Shown: positions 34,516 to 44,060, counted from the stretch's first letter. The stretch: DNA of 64,000 bases from Humibacter sp049446075 (GCF_049446075.1 NZ_JBMSEB010000001.1:2294001-2358000), one strand, 5' to 3'. The notes: a model not told the origin generated them from the sequence alone. Numbers and translations are program-made.

Positions 34516-36240
34516 CTAACCGGTGCAGTACGTGAACCGGACGGTCGAGCCCTGCGGCACCGCGCCGGGCGCCTGGTCCTGATGGTTCACCGGGGCACCG
34601 GTCTGCGTCTTGCACGACGGGTCGCCCTCCGCGTCGGGGATGAGCCCGAGCTTGGGATCCTGCAGCGTTGCGGTGGCCTCCTGAACCGTCTGGCCCGTCA
34701 GATCGGGCAGCGTGACCTGCCCGTTCGAGACGACGAAGTTGATGGTGTCGCCCTCGTGGGCGGTGGCGCCGGTGGCCGGGCTGGTCGACATGACGATATT
34801 CGCAGGCACGTTCGGCGAGTTCTGCTGGGTGATCTGCCCCATCTTGAAGCCGAGGCCTTGCAGCTCGTTCTGGGCGTCCTGGATCGATTTGCCCACGACA
34901 TCCGTTGGAATCTGCACGGGTTGGGCACCGCTGGAGACGTACACAGTGACGCTGTCGCCCTTGTTCGCGATGACACCGGCACCCGGGTTGCTGCGGATGA
35001 CCTTGCCCTTTGGCACTGATGTGCTGGACTCGTCGGTGAAGGTGGCGCTCAGCTTGACGCCGTGGATCGCCTTGGTCGCCTGGTCTACCGTCATGCCGGC
35101 CACGGCAGGCACCTTAGCGGCGTTCTCCGCGAGGTGCTGAGTCGGGCTCTGGTTGAAGACCCAGAGCAGCAGCGCAGCGATGATGACGGCGACGCTGAGC
35201 ACGCCGGCCCAGATCCACAGCACCGGTGGCCGGTTCTGGGTACGAACCACCTGGTCGTCATCGGTCAGCTGGCGCAGCGCCGCCTCGGTGGGTGTGGGGC
35301 TCGTGGCCGAGTCGCCGAAGAGGGCCGCGTCGAAGGCATCCCTCTTCTTGTGGACTGGCACCTTACCGGATGCCGCGAGCTCGAGGTCTTCGCGGAACTC
35401 GGCTGCGGTCTGGTACCGCTGGAACTTGTCTTTGGCCAGCGCGCGCATCACGACGACGTCGAAAGCCGGCGAGACCTGCGGGTTGATGCTGCTCGGCTTC
35501 GCCGGCTGCTCGCTCACGTGCTGGTAGGCGACAGCGACCGCTGTGTCGCCGCGGAACGGCGGTCGACCGGCCAGCATCTCGAAGATCACGACGCCGGTCG
35601 AGTACAGGTCGGTGCGGGCATCCACCGTCTCGCCCTTCGCCTGCTCCGGCGAGAAGTAGCTGGCCGTACCGAGGATGGCGGTCGTCTGCGCAACGGTCGC
35701 AGACGAGTCGCTGATGGCTCTGGCGATGCCGAAGTCCATGACCTTGACCTGGCCGGCGCGGGTGACCATGACGTTGCCCGGCTTGATATCGCGGTGCACG
35801 ACGCCCGCGCGATGCGAGTACTCGAGTGCGGTGAGCAGACCAGATGCGATGCGCGTGGCCTCTGCGGCGTCGAGGGGGCCGTTGCGCAGGATGTCGCGCA
35901 GCAGTACGCCGTCGACGTACTCCATGACGATGAAGGGCGCCTGCACCTCGTTGCCCATGGCGTCTCGCACCGTCTCTTCACCTGCATCGAAGACGCGGAC
36001 GATGGTGGGATGCGCCATGCGTGCCGCCGCCTGCGCCTCCTGGCGGAAACGGGTGCGGAACGCGGGGTCGGTGGCCAGCGACGGCTTCAGAAGTTTGATG
36101 GCGACCGTGCGACCCAAGCGGGTGTCGACACCCTTGTGCACGTCGGCCATGCCGCCGCGCCCGATGAGTTCGCCCACCCGGTATCGCCCCGCGATCATGC
36201 GGGGTTCATCAACCGTGGGGTATTCGACGTCTGGCAACAC
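34516..36240 (-). CDS. pknB: Ser/Thr protein kinase PknB with three PASTA domains
   Basis: Transmembrane kinase of 574 aa controlling cell-wall synthesis and division. The kinase domain spans about 18-290, with GRGGMADV, Lys49, HRDIKPGN (Asp151), DFG 169-171 and the activation loop TTAILGTASYFSPEQ. The transmembrane helix is at 340-362, then three extracellular PASTA repeats (about 375-440, 441-508, 509-574) that sense muropeptides/lipid II. Mycobacterial PknB has four. GTG 36240 is taken as the start, with a -10 7 nt upstream; ATG 36198 is an alternative. It is last in the fhaA-to-pknB run. Confidence 0.95.
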   Translation of the reverse strand: MLPDVEYPTVDEPRMIAGRYRVGELIGRGGMADVHKGVDTRLGRTVAIKLLKPSLATDPAFRTRFRQEAQAAARMAHPTIVRVFDAGEETVRDAMGNEVQAPFIVMEYVDGVLLRDILRNGPLDAAEATRIASGLLTALEYSHRAGVVHRDIKPGNVMVTRAGQVKVMDFGIARAISDSSATVAQTTAILGTASYFSPEQAKGETVDARTDLYSTGVVIFEMLAGRPPFRGDTAVAVAYQHVSEQPAKPSSINPQVSPAFDVVVMRALAKDKFQRYQTAAEFREDLELAASGKVPVHKKRDAFDAALFGDSATSPTPTEAALRQLTDDDQVVRTQNRPPVLWIWAGVLSVAVIIAALLLWVFNQSPTQHLAENAAKVPAVAGMTVDQATKAIHGVKLSATFTDESSTSVPKGKVIRSNPGAGVIANKGDSVTVYVSSGAQPVQIPTDVVGKSIQDAQNELQGLGFKMGQITQQNSPNVPANIVMSTSPATGATAHEGDTINFVVSNGQVTLPDLTGQTVQEATATLQDPKLGLIPDAEGDPSCKTQTGAPVNHQDQAPGAVPQGSTVRFTYCTG

Positions 36241-36247
36241 TGCGAAC

Positions 36248-36253
36248 AGTGTA
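36248..36253 (-). promoter_or_regulatory. -10 element of a leaderless pknB transcript
   Basis: TACACT on the minus strand ends 7 nt before GTG 36240. A 6-bp inverted repeat (ACACTG-TTCG-CAGTGT, 36237-36252) covers both the -10 and the start codon. It would let pknB be transcribed separately from pknA, whose stop is 135 bp away. Confidence 0.45.
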
Positions 36254-36375
36254 ATGGGGCGAAGTTGAGTGTTCGGTACGACCGGTCGGGGTAGCGCCCA
36301 TCCGATACCGATCGTTAACTTGCGCTTCCCGAGAACCCGCGGAGTGCGACCCGGTTGTGGTCCACGCTCGGCTGC

Positions 36376-38076
36376 CTACGGCTTCGGCGTGCTTGTCGAC
36401 GCGGTCACGCTGATGGGCGGTGACTGCCCTGACTCGACGGACTGCCCGCAGAAGATCGTGTAGGTCACGTTGTGCGGGTCGGTGTCACCGAACGTGTACT
36501 GCGCTTGCGTGCTCGTTGTGGGCCCGGTCGGCTTGCCGTCAACGTACAGCTGGCGTCCGGTGAGGTTCTGTCCGGCCGGGCACTGTGCTGTGCCGAAGTT
36601 GAAGGTCGCGGGCTGTCCGACGGTCGCCTTGTTGCCGACGAGCGTGACCGTGTCGGTGGGCGCGGAAGGCGGTGTCACCGGGCCGTAAATGTTGAGGGTG
36701 ATCGTCTGGCTGAACGGGACGTTCCCAGTCGGGTTGATGCCGTTGACGACGTTCACCTTGTCGGACGACGGTGCCGGACCCGTCTGATTCTTCTGGATGT
36801 TCGTGTAACCCAGGTTGTTCAGCGCAGCCGCCGCTTGGTCGTACGTCTTGCCGACGTAGTCGCTTGCCACGATCTGCGCGCTGGTGGGCGTGGTCTTGGT
36901 CTGGGTCGGCTTGGGTGTTGACGAGGATGGCCGAGGGGCGGTGCTCGTCTGGGTGTTCGTCGCGGGTGGCGGGCTGTCGTGATTCTGCGTCAGCAGCGCG
37001 ATGAGCGTTGCGATGAGGATGATTGCCAGCAACGCGATCAGGGCGATGAGCGGCCAGGTCCACGGGCTGCGTTTCTTCTTCTCCGTCGTGGGGTCCTCGA
37101 CGGCCTCTTCCGTCTCGTTCGCGGAGAGCAGGGTGGTCGCCTGGGTGTCGCCGACCGCGGCTGCCGCCCCGGCGCCGGGAAGAAGGAGTGTGGTGAAGCG
37201 GCTCGTGTCGCCCTCGTCGCCCAGTACGGCGGGCACTGCCGCGGCCGCTGCCTGGATGTCGCCGCGCCGCAGTGCCGTCGCGGCACGGGCCAGGTGTGCA
37301 GCAGATGACGGCCGCTCTGCGGGGTTCTTCGCGATGCACGCGTAGACGAGGTTGCGCACGGGTTCGCTGACCGTGACGGGAAGCGGCGGCGGCTGCTCGT
37401 TGATCTGCGCCATGGCGATCGCCACCTGCGACTCGCCGGTGAACGGGCGGCGACCGGCAAGGCACTCATACGCGACGATGCCGAGCGAGTAGATGTCGGT
37501 CGTCGGTGATGCCGGATGCCCGGATGCCTGCTCGGGCGACAGGTATTGCACCGTGCCCATCACCTGTCCGGTGGCGGTGAGCGGCACCTGATCGGCGATG
37601 CGGGCGATGCCGAAGTCGGTGATCTTGACACGGCCGTCAGGCGTGATCAGCAGGTTGCCCGGCTTGATGTCGCGGTGCACGAGTCCGGCGGCGTGCGCGG
37701 CGTGCAGTGCTGCGGCGGTCTGCGCCACGATGTCGAGCACCTTGTCGGTGGAGAGCGTGCGCTCGCGTTCGAGGATGCTCGAGAGCGCTTCGCCCGGCAC
37801 GAGCTCCATCACGAGGAACGCGCTGCCGTCTTCCTCGCCATAGTCGAAGACGTTGGCGATGCCCTCGTGGTTGACGAGGGCTGCGTGCCTGGCCTCCGAG
37901 CGGAATCGCTCGAGGAAGGTCGGGTCACCGAGGTATTCGTCTTTGAGGATCTTGATGGCGACCTGGCGACCGATGACGAGGTCTGTCGCCTGCCACACCT
38001 CGCCCATGCCGCCCACTGCGATCCGCGACTGGAGTTCGTAACGTCCGCCGAACGTGAGCCCTGCCGTGGGTCTCAT
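36376..38076 (-). CDS. pknA: Ser/Thr protein kinase (PknA position) with one PASTA-like domain
   Basis: A 566-aa transmembrane kinase. The kinase domain has GGMGEVWQA, Lys42, HRDIKPGN (Asp136), DFG 154-156 and the loop LTATGQVMGTVQYLSPEQ. The helix is at about 339-363, followed by a Thr/Pro linker. A PASTA-like unit at 401-466 (YVGKTYDQAAAALNNLGY) is followed by a further beta-rich, cysteine-containing segment (470-566, FNFGTAQCPAGQ ... TIFCGQS). Mycobacterial PknA has no PASTA, so the extracellular part differs from the named model. Its start overlaps the pbpA stop by 4 nt. Confidence 0.9.
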   Translation of the reverse strand: MRPTAGLTFGGRYELQSRIAVGGMGEVWQATDLVIGRQVAIKILKDEYLGDPTFLERFRSEARHAALVNHEGIANVFDYGEEDGSAFLVMELVPGEALSSILERERTLSTDKVLDIVAQTAAALHAAHAAGLVHRDIKPGNLLITPDGRVKITDFGIARIADQVPLTATGQVMGTVQYLSPEQASGHPASPTTDIYSLGIVAYECLAGRRPFTGESQVAIAMAQINEQPPPLPVTVSEPVRNLVYACIAKNPAERPSSAAHLARAATALRRGDIQAAAAAVPAVLGDEGDTSRFTTLLLPGAGAAAAVGDTQATTLLSANETEEAVEDPTTEKKKRSPWTWPLIALIALLAIILIATLIALLTQNHDSPPPATNTQTSTAPRPSSSTPKPTQTKTTPTSAQIVASDYVGKTYDQAAAALNNLGYTNIQKNQTGPAPSSDKVNVVNGINPTGNVPFSQTITLNIYGPVTPPSAPTDTVTLVGNKATVGQPATFNFGTAQCPAGQNLTGRQLYVDGKPTGPTTSTQAQYTFGDTDPHNVTYTIFCGQSVESGQSPPISVTASTSTPKP

Positions 38077-39524
38077 TTGCCAAGCACCGCCTCAAGTACC
38101 TTCTTCGCGATCGGAGCTGCGACGGAGTTTCCGTTTCCGCTCTGACCTAGTCCGCCGCCATTGTCGACCACGACCGCAACGGCGAACTGAGGATCGTTCG
38201 CAGGAGCGAAGCCGGTGAACCACAGGGTGTACGGGTCTCTACTGCCGTTCTGCGCGGTCCCGGTCTTACCGCCGACCTTGACCCCGTCTATTCTTGCATT
38301 GCTCGCGACGCCCTCCGAGACGTCCTTCACCATGGTCTGAGCGATGAGGTCGGCGGTCTGTTCACTCGTCGCCCGCCCGAGCTGGGTCGCCTTGAACGAC
38401 TCTCTGGCCTGCAGATCTGGGGTGAGCACCGATTCGACGAGGCTCGGCTTCATCACCATTCCACCGTTGCTGATCGCCGCGGCGTTCATCGCCATCTGCA
38501 GGGCGGTCGCCTTGTCTTCCGTCTGCCCGAAGCCGCTCATCGCGACCTTGTCGAGGGATCCGTAGCCCGGATACTGGCTGGCCGAGGTGTGCATCGGCAC
38601 GGTGATGCTCTGATTGAAGCCGTACTTCTCCGCCTGGGCCTTGATCGCATTCGACCCGAGTTTCATCGCCAGCTCCGCGTAGGGAATGTTGCAAGACAGG
38701 ACGAGGGCCGTCTCCAACGACACCGTGTCGCCGGGCCCGCAGGTCGACAGCGAGTCGTTGAAGATCTTGGTGCTGGTTCCCGGCAGCGTGAGGCTCGACG
38801 GGTTGGGCATCTGGGAGTCCAGCGTGTAGTCCCCGCTCTCGAGGGCGGCAGACAGCACGACGGGCTTGAACGTGGATCCTGGCGGGTTCAGCTCGTTGAT
38901 CGTCTTGTTGAGCAACGGGTTGCCGTCGGCGGCGAGCAACTGCTGGTAGGTGGCATCCACCTGCTTCACGTCGTGCACGGCCAGGGTGTTCGGGTCGAAG
39001 TCGGGCTTCGACACCATGGCCAGGATGCGCCCCGTCTTCGGCTGCAGCAGCACGACCGAGCCGCGCTGCGACCCAAGCGCGTCGTACGCCGCCTTCTGCG
39101 CAACGGGATCGATCGTGAGCTCGACCGAGTTGCCCTGCGGATGCTTGCCCGTCACGAGGTTCTGCAGCTGGTCGAAGAAGTCGTCGTTCGAGGTGCCGCT
39201 GAGCTCGCTGTTCATCGCACCCTCGATGCCCGTCGGGGCCCCGCTGATCGGGAAGAAGCCGGTGACCGATGAGTACAGCGGCCCCTGCGGGTACTGCCGC
39301 TGGTAGTTGTACTGGTCGCTGCTCGGCACGGACTGCGCCACCGGTTGGCCGCCCACGAGGATCGAGCCGCGCTGCACCTGGTAACTGTCGTAGAGGGTCC
39401 GCGAGTTGCGGGCATCCGCATTCAGCGTGTCGGCCATGCCGACCTGGATGATCGACGTCGACACGAAGAGCGCGAGGAACATGCACAGCACGATGATGCT
39501 GACACGCTTGATCTCCTTGTTCAT
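38073..39524 (-). CDS. pbpA: penicillin-binding protein PbpA (class B transpeptidase)
   Basis: A 483-aa D,D-transpeptidase crosslinking peptidoglycan during growth/division. An N-terminal membrane anchor (about 8-29) precedes the dimerisation region and the transpeptidase domain with S217TFK220, SCN (277-279) and K420TGT. It partners the SEDS glycosyltransferase encoded 11 nt upstream and is controlled by the adjacent kinases. The short PbpA form lacks C-terminal PASTA. Confidence 0.95.
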   Translation of the reverse strand: MNKEIKRVSIIVLCMFLALFVSTSIIQVGMADTLNADARNSRTLYDSYQVQRGSILVGGQPVAQSVPSSDQYNYQRQYPQGPLYSSVTGFFPISGAPTGIEGAMNSELSGTSNDDFFDQLQNLVTGKHPQGNSVELTIDPVAQKAAYDALGSQRGSVVLLQPKTGRILAMVSKPDFDPNTLAVHDVKQVDATYQQLLAADGNPLLNKTINELNPPGSTFKPVVLSAALESGDYTLDSQMPNPSSLTLPGTSTKIFNDSLSTCGPGDTVSLETALVLSCNIPYAELAMKLGSNAIKAQAEKYGFNQSITVPMHTSASQYPGYGSLDKVAMSGFGQTEDKATALQMAMNAAAISNGGMVMKPSLVESVLTPDLQARESFKATQLGRATSEQTADLIAQTMVKDVSEGVASNARIDGVKVGGKTGTAQNGSRDPYTLWFTGFAPANDPQFAVAVVVDNGGGLGQSGNGNSVAAPIAKKVLEAVLGK

Positions 39525-39535
39525 CTCACGCCTCC

Positions 39536-40933
39536 CTACACCACGAGCCTCGGCTGGTTGCGAACCGTGTCCGAGAGGCGGAGCAGGAGCGCGGCGATGA
39601 TCCAGTTGGCGACGAGCGAGGATCCGCCCGCTGCAAGGAACGGCGTCGTGAGGCCCGTGAGCGGGATGACCCTCGTGATGCCGCCGATGACGATGAACAC
39701 CTGCAAGGCGACCGTGAAGGCGAGGCCGACGCTGAGCAGCTTGCCGAAGTCATCCTGGCTCGCGAAGCCCACGCGGAAGCCGCGGGAGACGAAAAGCAGG
39801 TAGAGGCAGAGGATGGCGAAGATGCCGATCAGGCCGAGCTCCTCGCCGAGGCTCGCGATGATGTAGTCGCTTTCGGCAAGCGGCGTGACGGTGGGATGCC
39901 CCTGCCCGAGGCCCGTGCCGAGCAGCCCCCCGTGAGCCAGGCCGAAGAGCCCCTGCACGAGCTGATAACTGCCGCCGTCTGCGTTGTAGACGTGATCGCT
40001 GAACGGGTCGAGCCAGTTCTGGAACCGTCCCTGAACGTAGCTCAGGATGCGGCTGGCGATGACGGCGCCGCCGATGAACAGCACGAGGCCGATCACGACC
40101 CAGCCGACTCTGGCGGTGGCGACGTAGATCATCACGAGGAACAGCCCGAAGTAGAGCAGGCCGGTGCCCAGGTCGCGCTGGAAGACGATGACGGCCATCG
40201 AGATGAACCAAAGCACCAAGATGGGGCCGAGGTCTCGCAATCGCGGGAACCGGATGCCGAGCACCTTCGTCCCCACCATCGAGAGCGAATCGCGTGCCTG
40301 AACCAGGTACCCGGCGAAGAAGACTGCAAGCGCGATCTTCGCGATCTCGCCGGGCTGGAAGCTGAACGGGCCTATGCCGATCCACACCTTTGCGCCGTTC
40401 ACCTGGCGCCCGATCACGGGCAGCATCGGCAGGATGAGCAGGACCAGAGCCCCGAAGCCGAAGACATAGGTGTAGCGCTGCAAGACACGGTGATTGCGAA
40501 TGAGCACGATCACGGCGATGGCGCAGATGACCGCGATGGCGGTCCACACGATCTGGCGTACGGCCGCGGACTCCCAGCCGGTGTCGTGCCTGGCGATATC
40601 GATGCGGTAGATCTCGGCGATGCCGATGCCGTTCAGGAGGGTGGCGATCGGGAGTATGAAAGGGTCGGCATCCGTCGCGAGGTAGCGCATCACAACGTGC
40701 ATGGCCACCACGAGCGCCGAGAGTCCCGCGCCGAGGTAGATGAGTGTGAAGTCGAGGTGGCCGAGCGCGCCGAGTTCGACGAGCACGACGGCGATGGAGT
40801 TGATCGCGCACGCGAAGACGAGCAGGCCGAGTTCGAGGTTGCGCAGCTTTTTGGGCAGATGGATGCGCCGCACCGGCGACGTGGTCGGGCCGGAGCGGGC
40901 GATGGGGCCTGTCAGGTCAGCCTGAGCTGTCAT
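39536..40933 (-). CDS. rodA: SEDS peptidoglycan glycosyltransferase RodA/FtsW
   Basis: A polytopic protein of 465 aa that polymerises lipid II. Conserved pieces are ATLLNGIGIAEIYRID, GAKVWIGIGPFSFQPGEIAKIA, LVLWFISMAVIVFQRDLGTGLLYF with the essential acidic residue in QRDLGTG, and YIIASLGEELGLIG. The context with pbpA and pstP fits mycobacterial rodA. It overlaps pstP by 17 nt. Confidence 0.94.
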   Translation of the reverse strand: MTAQADLTGPIARSGPTTSPVRRIHLPKKLRNLELGLLVFACAINSIAVVLVELGALGHLDFTLIYLGAGLSALVVAMHVVMRYLATDADPFILPIATLLNGIGIAEIYRIDIARHDTGWESAAVRQIVWTAIAVICAIAVIVLIRNHRVLQRYTYVFGFGALVLLILPMLPVIGRQVNGAKVWIGIGPFSFQPGEIAKIALAVFFAGYLVQARDSLSMVGTKVLGIRFPRLRDLGPILVLWFISMAVIVFQRDLGTGLLYFGLFLVMIYVATARVGWVVIGLVLFIGGAVIASRILSYVQGRFQNWLDPFSDHVYNADGGSYQLVQGLFGLAHGGLLGTGLGQGHPTVTPLAESDYIIASLGEELGLIGIFAILCLYLLFVSRGFRVGFASQDDFGKLLSVGLAFTVALQVFIVIGGITRVIPLTGLTTPFLAAGGSSLVANWIIAALLLRLSDTVRNQPRLVV

Positions 40934-42161
40934 CGGAAAGCTGTCTCACGATGCGTTGGGCGTCGTCGAGTGATGACGCGTTGATGGTGTCTTCGACCTG
41001 TTGCTGCTCGTAGGCGCTCAAGCTGTCGACGTAGACGTCGGACTGCTTGTACACGTGCGAGAGCTGGACCGGTCCGAGATTCTGCTGAACGCCCTGGAAG
41101 ATCGCGACCTTTCCCTGCGATTCGCCGATGAAGTACCGCGACTGCGTCCATTCGTAGCCGAGGATGACCGCGAGCACGATGGCGATGAGTAAGAGGATGC
41201 CGCTGAGCAGCCAGGTGAACTTGCGCCTGCGCACCCGGCGCTGATCCTCTTCGATGAGCTCGTCGAGGTAGTCGTCGGTCTGGGGCTCGAAGTGGGTGGG
41301 CCCGGTGGCGGGTCGCTGCGGATGCAATCGCAGTGCGGGCAGCCGCAGCGCTCGAGTGTGCGTAGCCGGCTCGCGCTGGAACAGCACGGGAGCGGATGCC
41401 GATCCAACGGTGACGGGGGAGCGCGTGTCGTCGGACTCTCCGTCGATGTCGACGATGACGACCGTGACGTTGTCGGGGGCGCCGGCGTCGAGGCTGGCGC
41501 GAACGAGACGCTCTGCAGCGGCCTTCGGAGACTCGATGTGCGCCAGCACGTTCTCGATCAGCTCCGGCTTGACGACGCCCGTGAGGCCGTCCGAGCAGAT
41601 GAGCCATCGGTCGCCCGGCAGCGTCTCGGCGGTCCAGGTGTCGATCTCGGGCGAGGAGTCGACGTCGCCGAGCACTCGCATGAGCACCGACCTGCGCGGG
41701 TGGGTGAGCGCCTCCTCCTCGGTGATGCGGCCCGAGTCGACGAGCCGTTGCACGAAGGTGTGGTCGGTGGTGACCTGCTCGAGCCGCCCGTCGCGCAGCA
41801 GGTAGATGCGGGAATCGCCGATGTGGGCCAGGGCGATCCTGCCGTCGACTCTGATCAGGGCGCTGACCGTTGTACCCATCCCCGTGAGTTCCGGATGCTC
41901 GAAAACGGTCTCTGCGAGCAGCCCGTTGGCGGCGAGCAGCGCCGACTGCAGCGCGATCTGGGCGTCTTCGGCGGTCGGGTAGGCGTGGTCGATCTCTTTG
42001 ATGCGGTTGGTGGCGATCGCGGACGCGACGTCGCCGCCAGCGTGGCCGCCCATGCCGTCGGCGACCAGGAACAGCGAGGATCCGGCGTATCCGGAGTCCT
42101 GGTTGTTCGAACGCACCTTGCCGACATGCGACACCGCAGCGGCCCTGATCGAGGTCACCAT
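40917..42161 (-). CDS. pstP: PP2C-type protein phosphatase PstP
   Basis: A 414-aa membrane phosphatase that reverses the PknA/PknB phosphorylations. The PP2C domain (1-235) has SNNQDSGYAG, the metal-binding VADGMGGHAGGD, AHIGDSRIYLLRDG, LICSDGLTGVV and DNVTVVIVDID. A Pro/Thr/Arg-rich cytoplasmic linker precedes one helix at about 316-340 (FTWLLSGILLLIAIVLAVIL) and a short outer domain. It lies 3 nt after fhaB. Confidence 0.95.
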   Translation of the reverse strand: MVTSIRAAAVSHVGKVRSNNQDSGYAGSSLFLVADGMGGHAGGDVASAIATNRIKEIDHAYPTAEDAQIALQSALLAANGLLAETVFEHPELTGMGTTVSALIRVDGRIALAHIGDSRIYLLRDGRLEQVTTDHTFVQRLVDSGRITEEEALTHPRRSVLMRVLGDVDSSPEIDTWTAETLPGDRWLICSDGLTGVVKPELIENVLAHIESPKAAAERLVRASLDAGAPDNVTVVIVDIDGESDDTRSPVTVGSASAPVLFQREPATHTRALRLPALRLHPQRPATGPTHFEPQTDDYLDELIEEDQRRVRRRKFTWLLSGILLLIAIVLAVILGYEWTQSRYFIGESQGKVAIFQGVQQNLGPVQLSHVYKQSDVYVDSLSAYEQQQVEDTINASSLDDAQRIVRQLSDDSSG

Positions 42162-42164
42162 GGA

Positions 42165-42857
42165 CTACCGCCGAAGCTCGAAGGTCGTCGTGCCGATCTT
42201 GATGGGTGCGTTGAGTGGGATCTGAGTGGGGACGGTGACGCGCTTGCCGTCGAGGTACGTGCCGTTGGTGGAGTCGAGGTCTTGGATCATCCACTCGTTG
42301 TTCCACAGCATGAGCCGCGCGTGGTGGGTCGATGTGTAGTCGTCGCGGATGACGAGGCCGGACTCGGAGGAGCGGCCGATGGTGATGGGTTCGGTGCCGA
42401 GCGCCACCTCGGTTCCCCTGCGCGGGCCAGACGTGATGACGAGTTTGTTGGCCGTGAGCACCGTTGCCATCGGGCGATTGGGAAAGCCGCCGCGGAACGA
42501 ACCGGTGGGCTCGTCGCTCACCGAGCGGCCGGCATCCGTGACCGGCTGCTGCACGGGTCCTGTCATGGGGCGGGCCAGGCCCGCGAGCGGATGGTCGGAG
42601 GTGTCCAGATCGCCGAGGCCGATGCCTGTCGTGGGGGCCGTCGGCACGCCCGCGGAGGGCGTGTGCGGGGGGGCGGCGCCCGCCGCGGCAGGGGTGACGT
42701 GCGCGAACGGCCCGGCTTGGGCATCCGATTGCAGTTTGCGCACGCGCTGCCCGAAGAGGTCGCTGCGCAGGGCGTAGACGATGGCGAACACGAACAGCCA
42801 CAGCAGCAGGAGGAACCCGATGCGCAGCACCAAGAGGGTGAGGGTGCTGACGGTCAT
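42165..42857 (-). CDS. fhaB: FHA domain membrane protein FhaB (FipA-like)
   Basis: A 230-aa protein with an N-terminal transmembrane helix (LLVLRIGFLLLLWLFVFAIV), a Pro/Ala/Thr-rich middle and a C-terminal FHA phosphothreonine-binding domain (ITIGRSSESGLVIRDD, HARLMLWN, DLDSTNGTYLDGKRV). It recruits kinase targets at the division site. ATG 42857 overlaps the fhaA stop by 4 nt; the longer frame upstream is the shifted fhaA frame. Confidence 0.93.
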   Translation of the reverse strand: MTVSTLTLLVLRIGFLLLLWLFVFAIVYALRSDLFGQRVRKLQSDAQAGPFAHVTPAAAGAAPPHTPSAGVPTAPTTGIGLGDLDTSDHPLAGLARPMTGPVQQPVTDAGRSVSDEPTGSFRGGFPNRPMATVLTANKLVITSGPRRGTEVALGTEPITIGRSSESGLVIRDDYTSTHHARLMLWNNEWMIQDLDSTNGTYLDGKRVTVPTQIPLNAPIKIGTTTFELRR

Positions 42858-43594
42858 CGCTGCCAGAATCCGTCGATGTCGTGCCTTCGGGTGACGTCGT
42901 CGGGCTCTGCCTGGCGCGGCTTGCGAGCGGATGTCTGCGGCAGCACCCTGAATACGATGCGCGTGCGTCCTATCGTGATGACCGACTCGGGCTCGAGCAC
43001 CGCCTTCTTGAACGGCTGGCCATTCAACTGGGATCCGTTGGTGGAGCCGAGGTCGCGGGCCTGGGCGTGTGAGCCGTCCCACGCGATCTCGATGTGCTTG
43101 CGGGAGGTGCCCGTGTCATCCACGGTGATGTCGGCCTCTCGGCCCCGCCCCACGACCGTGCGGCCCTTCGTCAGCGGGTAGCGCTTGCCTGCGATGTCGA
43201 GCACCGGCACCCAGGCGACGTCGCCCTTCACGTTCTGCGACTCGACGTGGAGGATGCCGGTGGAGAGCGAGTCGTCGGGCTGCATCGTTATCGAGATGCC
43301 GCCGGCGAACTGGTAGTGCTGCTTGCGCGCGTGCTGCTGCACGAAGTCGGTCAGTTCGTCGGTGAGCGCGGGACCCATAGCGCGCATGCGCTTGTAGTCG
43401 TTCGGTGCGAGCAGCAGCGTGAAGTCGTTTGGGGCGAGGATGCGGTCGCGCGTGACGACCGCGGCCTTCGTGTCGAGTTCGCGGCGGAGCGCGCTGGTGA
43501 GCTCGACAGGCTGCAGCCCGGACCGGAAGGTCTTCGCGAATGCACCGTTGACGGCGCGTTCGAGACCCTTCTCGAAATTGTCCAGAATCCCCAC
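42854..43594 (-). CDS. fhaA: DUF3662/FHA domain protein FhaA
   Basis: A 246-aa cytoplasmic adaptor. The N-terminal DUF3662 domain (GILDNFEKGLERAVNGAFAK ... QPVELTSALRREL) and C-terminal FHA domain (TVVGRGREADITVDDTGTS, KHIEIAWDG, DLGSTNGSQLNG) are joined by a very short linker, much shorter than in Mycobacterium. GTG 43594 follows GGGAG; ATG 43627 would add 11 residues. It is first of the seven-gene kinase/cell-wall run. Confidence 0.93.
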   Translation of the reverse strand: MGILDNFEKGLERAVNGAFAKTFRSGLQPVELTSALRRELDTKAAVVTRDRILAPNDFTLLLAPNDYKRMRAMGPALTDELTDFVQQHARKQHYQFAGGISITMQPDDSLSTGILHVESQNVKGDVAWVPVLDIAGKRYPLTKGRTVVGRGREADITVDDTGTSRKHIEIAWDGSHAQARDLGSTNGSQLNGQPFKKAVLEPESVITIGRTRIVFRVLPQTSARKPRQAEPDDVTRRHDIDGFWQR

Positions 43595-43932
43595 AGGTCT
43601 CCCGATCTGCCTGACGACTATGTGCATGTTAGCCGCACACAGTGTGAAGGACCCCTGCGGGCACGGGGCGTGCGTCGGGCTCGTCGGATCTGCCGAGATG
43701 CGCGTTCTGGGCCCGGGCGGTGCAGAGCAGCGATGGATCTGTTGTGGGTGGCGGCCACAGGGTGGGCGGGATGTCGGCACGCGGTACCCACATCGGGCGC
43801 AGTTGCACGCGGGGTGAGGTCCGCCTGTGCAATGGCGACAGATCCGCGGGAAGGACCGGGTCTGGGCGAAATGGCATCGGCTGAGCGTGCATGCTAATCT
43901 CGCTGGGTTGGCACGCGAGTGTCGACGTGTCA
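43595..43932. other. gene-free stretch between fhaA and tRNA-Leu
   Basis: 338 bp without a supportable gene. It should hold the divergent fhaA promoter: TAACAT on the minus strand near 43630 is a -10 candidate, overlapping the alternative ATG. It should also hold the tRNA-Leu promoter; TAATCT at about 43895-43900 is a -10 candidate. No repeats or strong hairpins are seen. Confidence 0.5.
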
Positions 43933-44016
43933 GCGCGAGTGGCGGAATAGGCAGACGCGCACGGTTCAGGTCCGTGTGCCCGAAAGGGCGTGGGGGTTCA
44001 ACTCCCCCCTCGCGCA
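43933..44016 (+). tRNA. tRNA-Leu(CAG)
   Basis: Acceptor GCGCGAG/CTCGCGC, anticodon stem CACGG/CCGTG with loop TTCAGGT (CAG at 43967-43969), a class II long variable arm (TGCCCGAAAGGGCG), T-arm GGGGGTTCAACTCCCCC. No encoded CCA. The position after fhaA matches Mycobacterium leuT. Confidence 0.96.
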
Positions 44017-44017
44017 C

Positions 44018-44060
44018 AAATGAGGAAAGCCCCCGGAACCGGGGGCTTTCCTCATTTGTA
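44018..44060 (+). terminator. strong intrinsic terminator after tRNA-Leu
   Basis: A perfect 19-bp stem with a 2-nt loop (arms 44018-44036 and 44039-44057, core GCCCCCGG/CCGGGGGC). The right arm ends CATTTG, giving a short U-tract. It begins one base after the tRNA. Confidence 0.85.
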
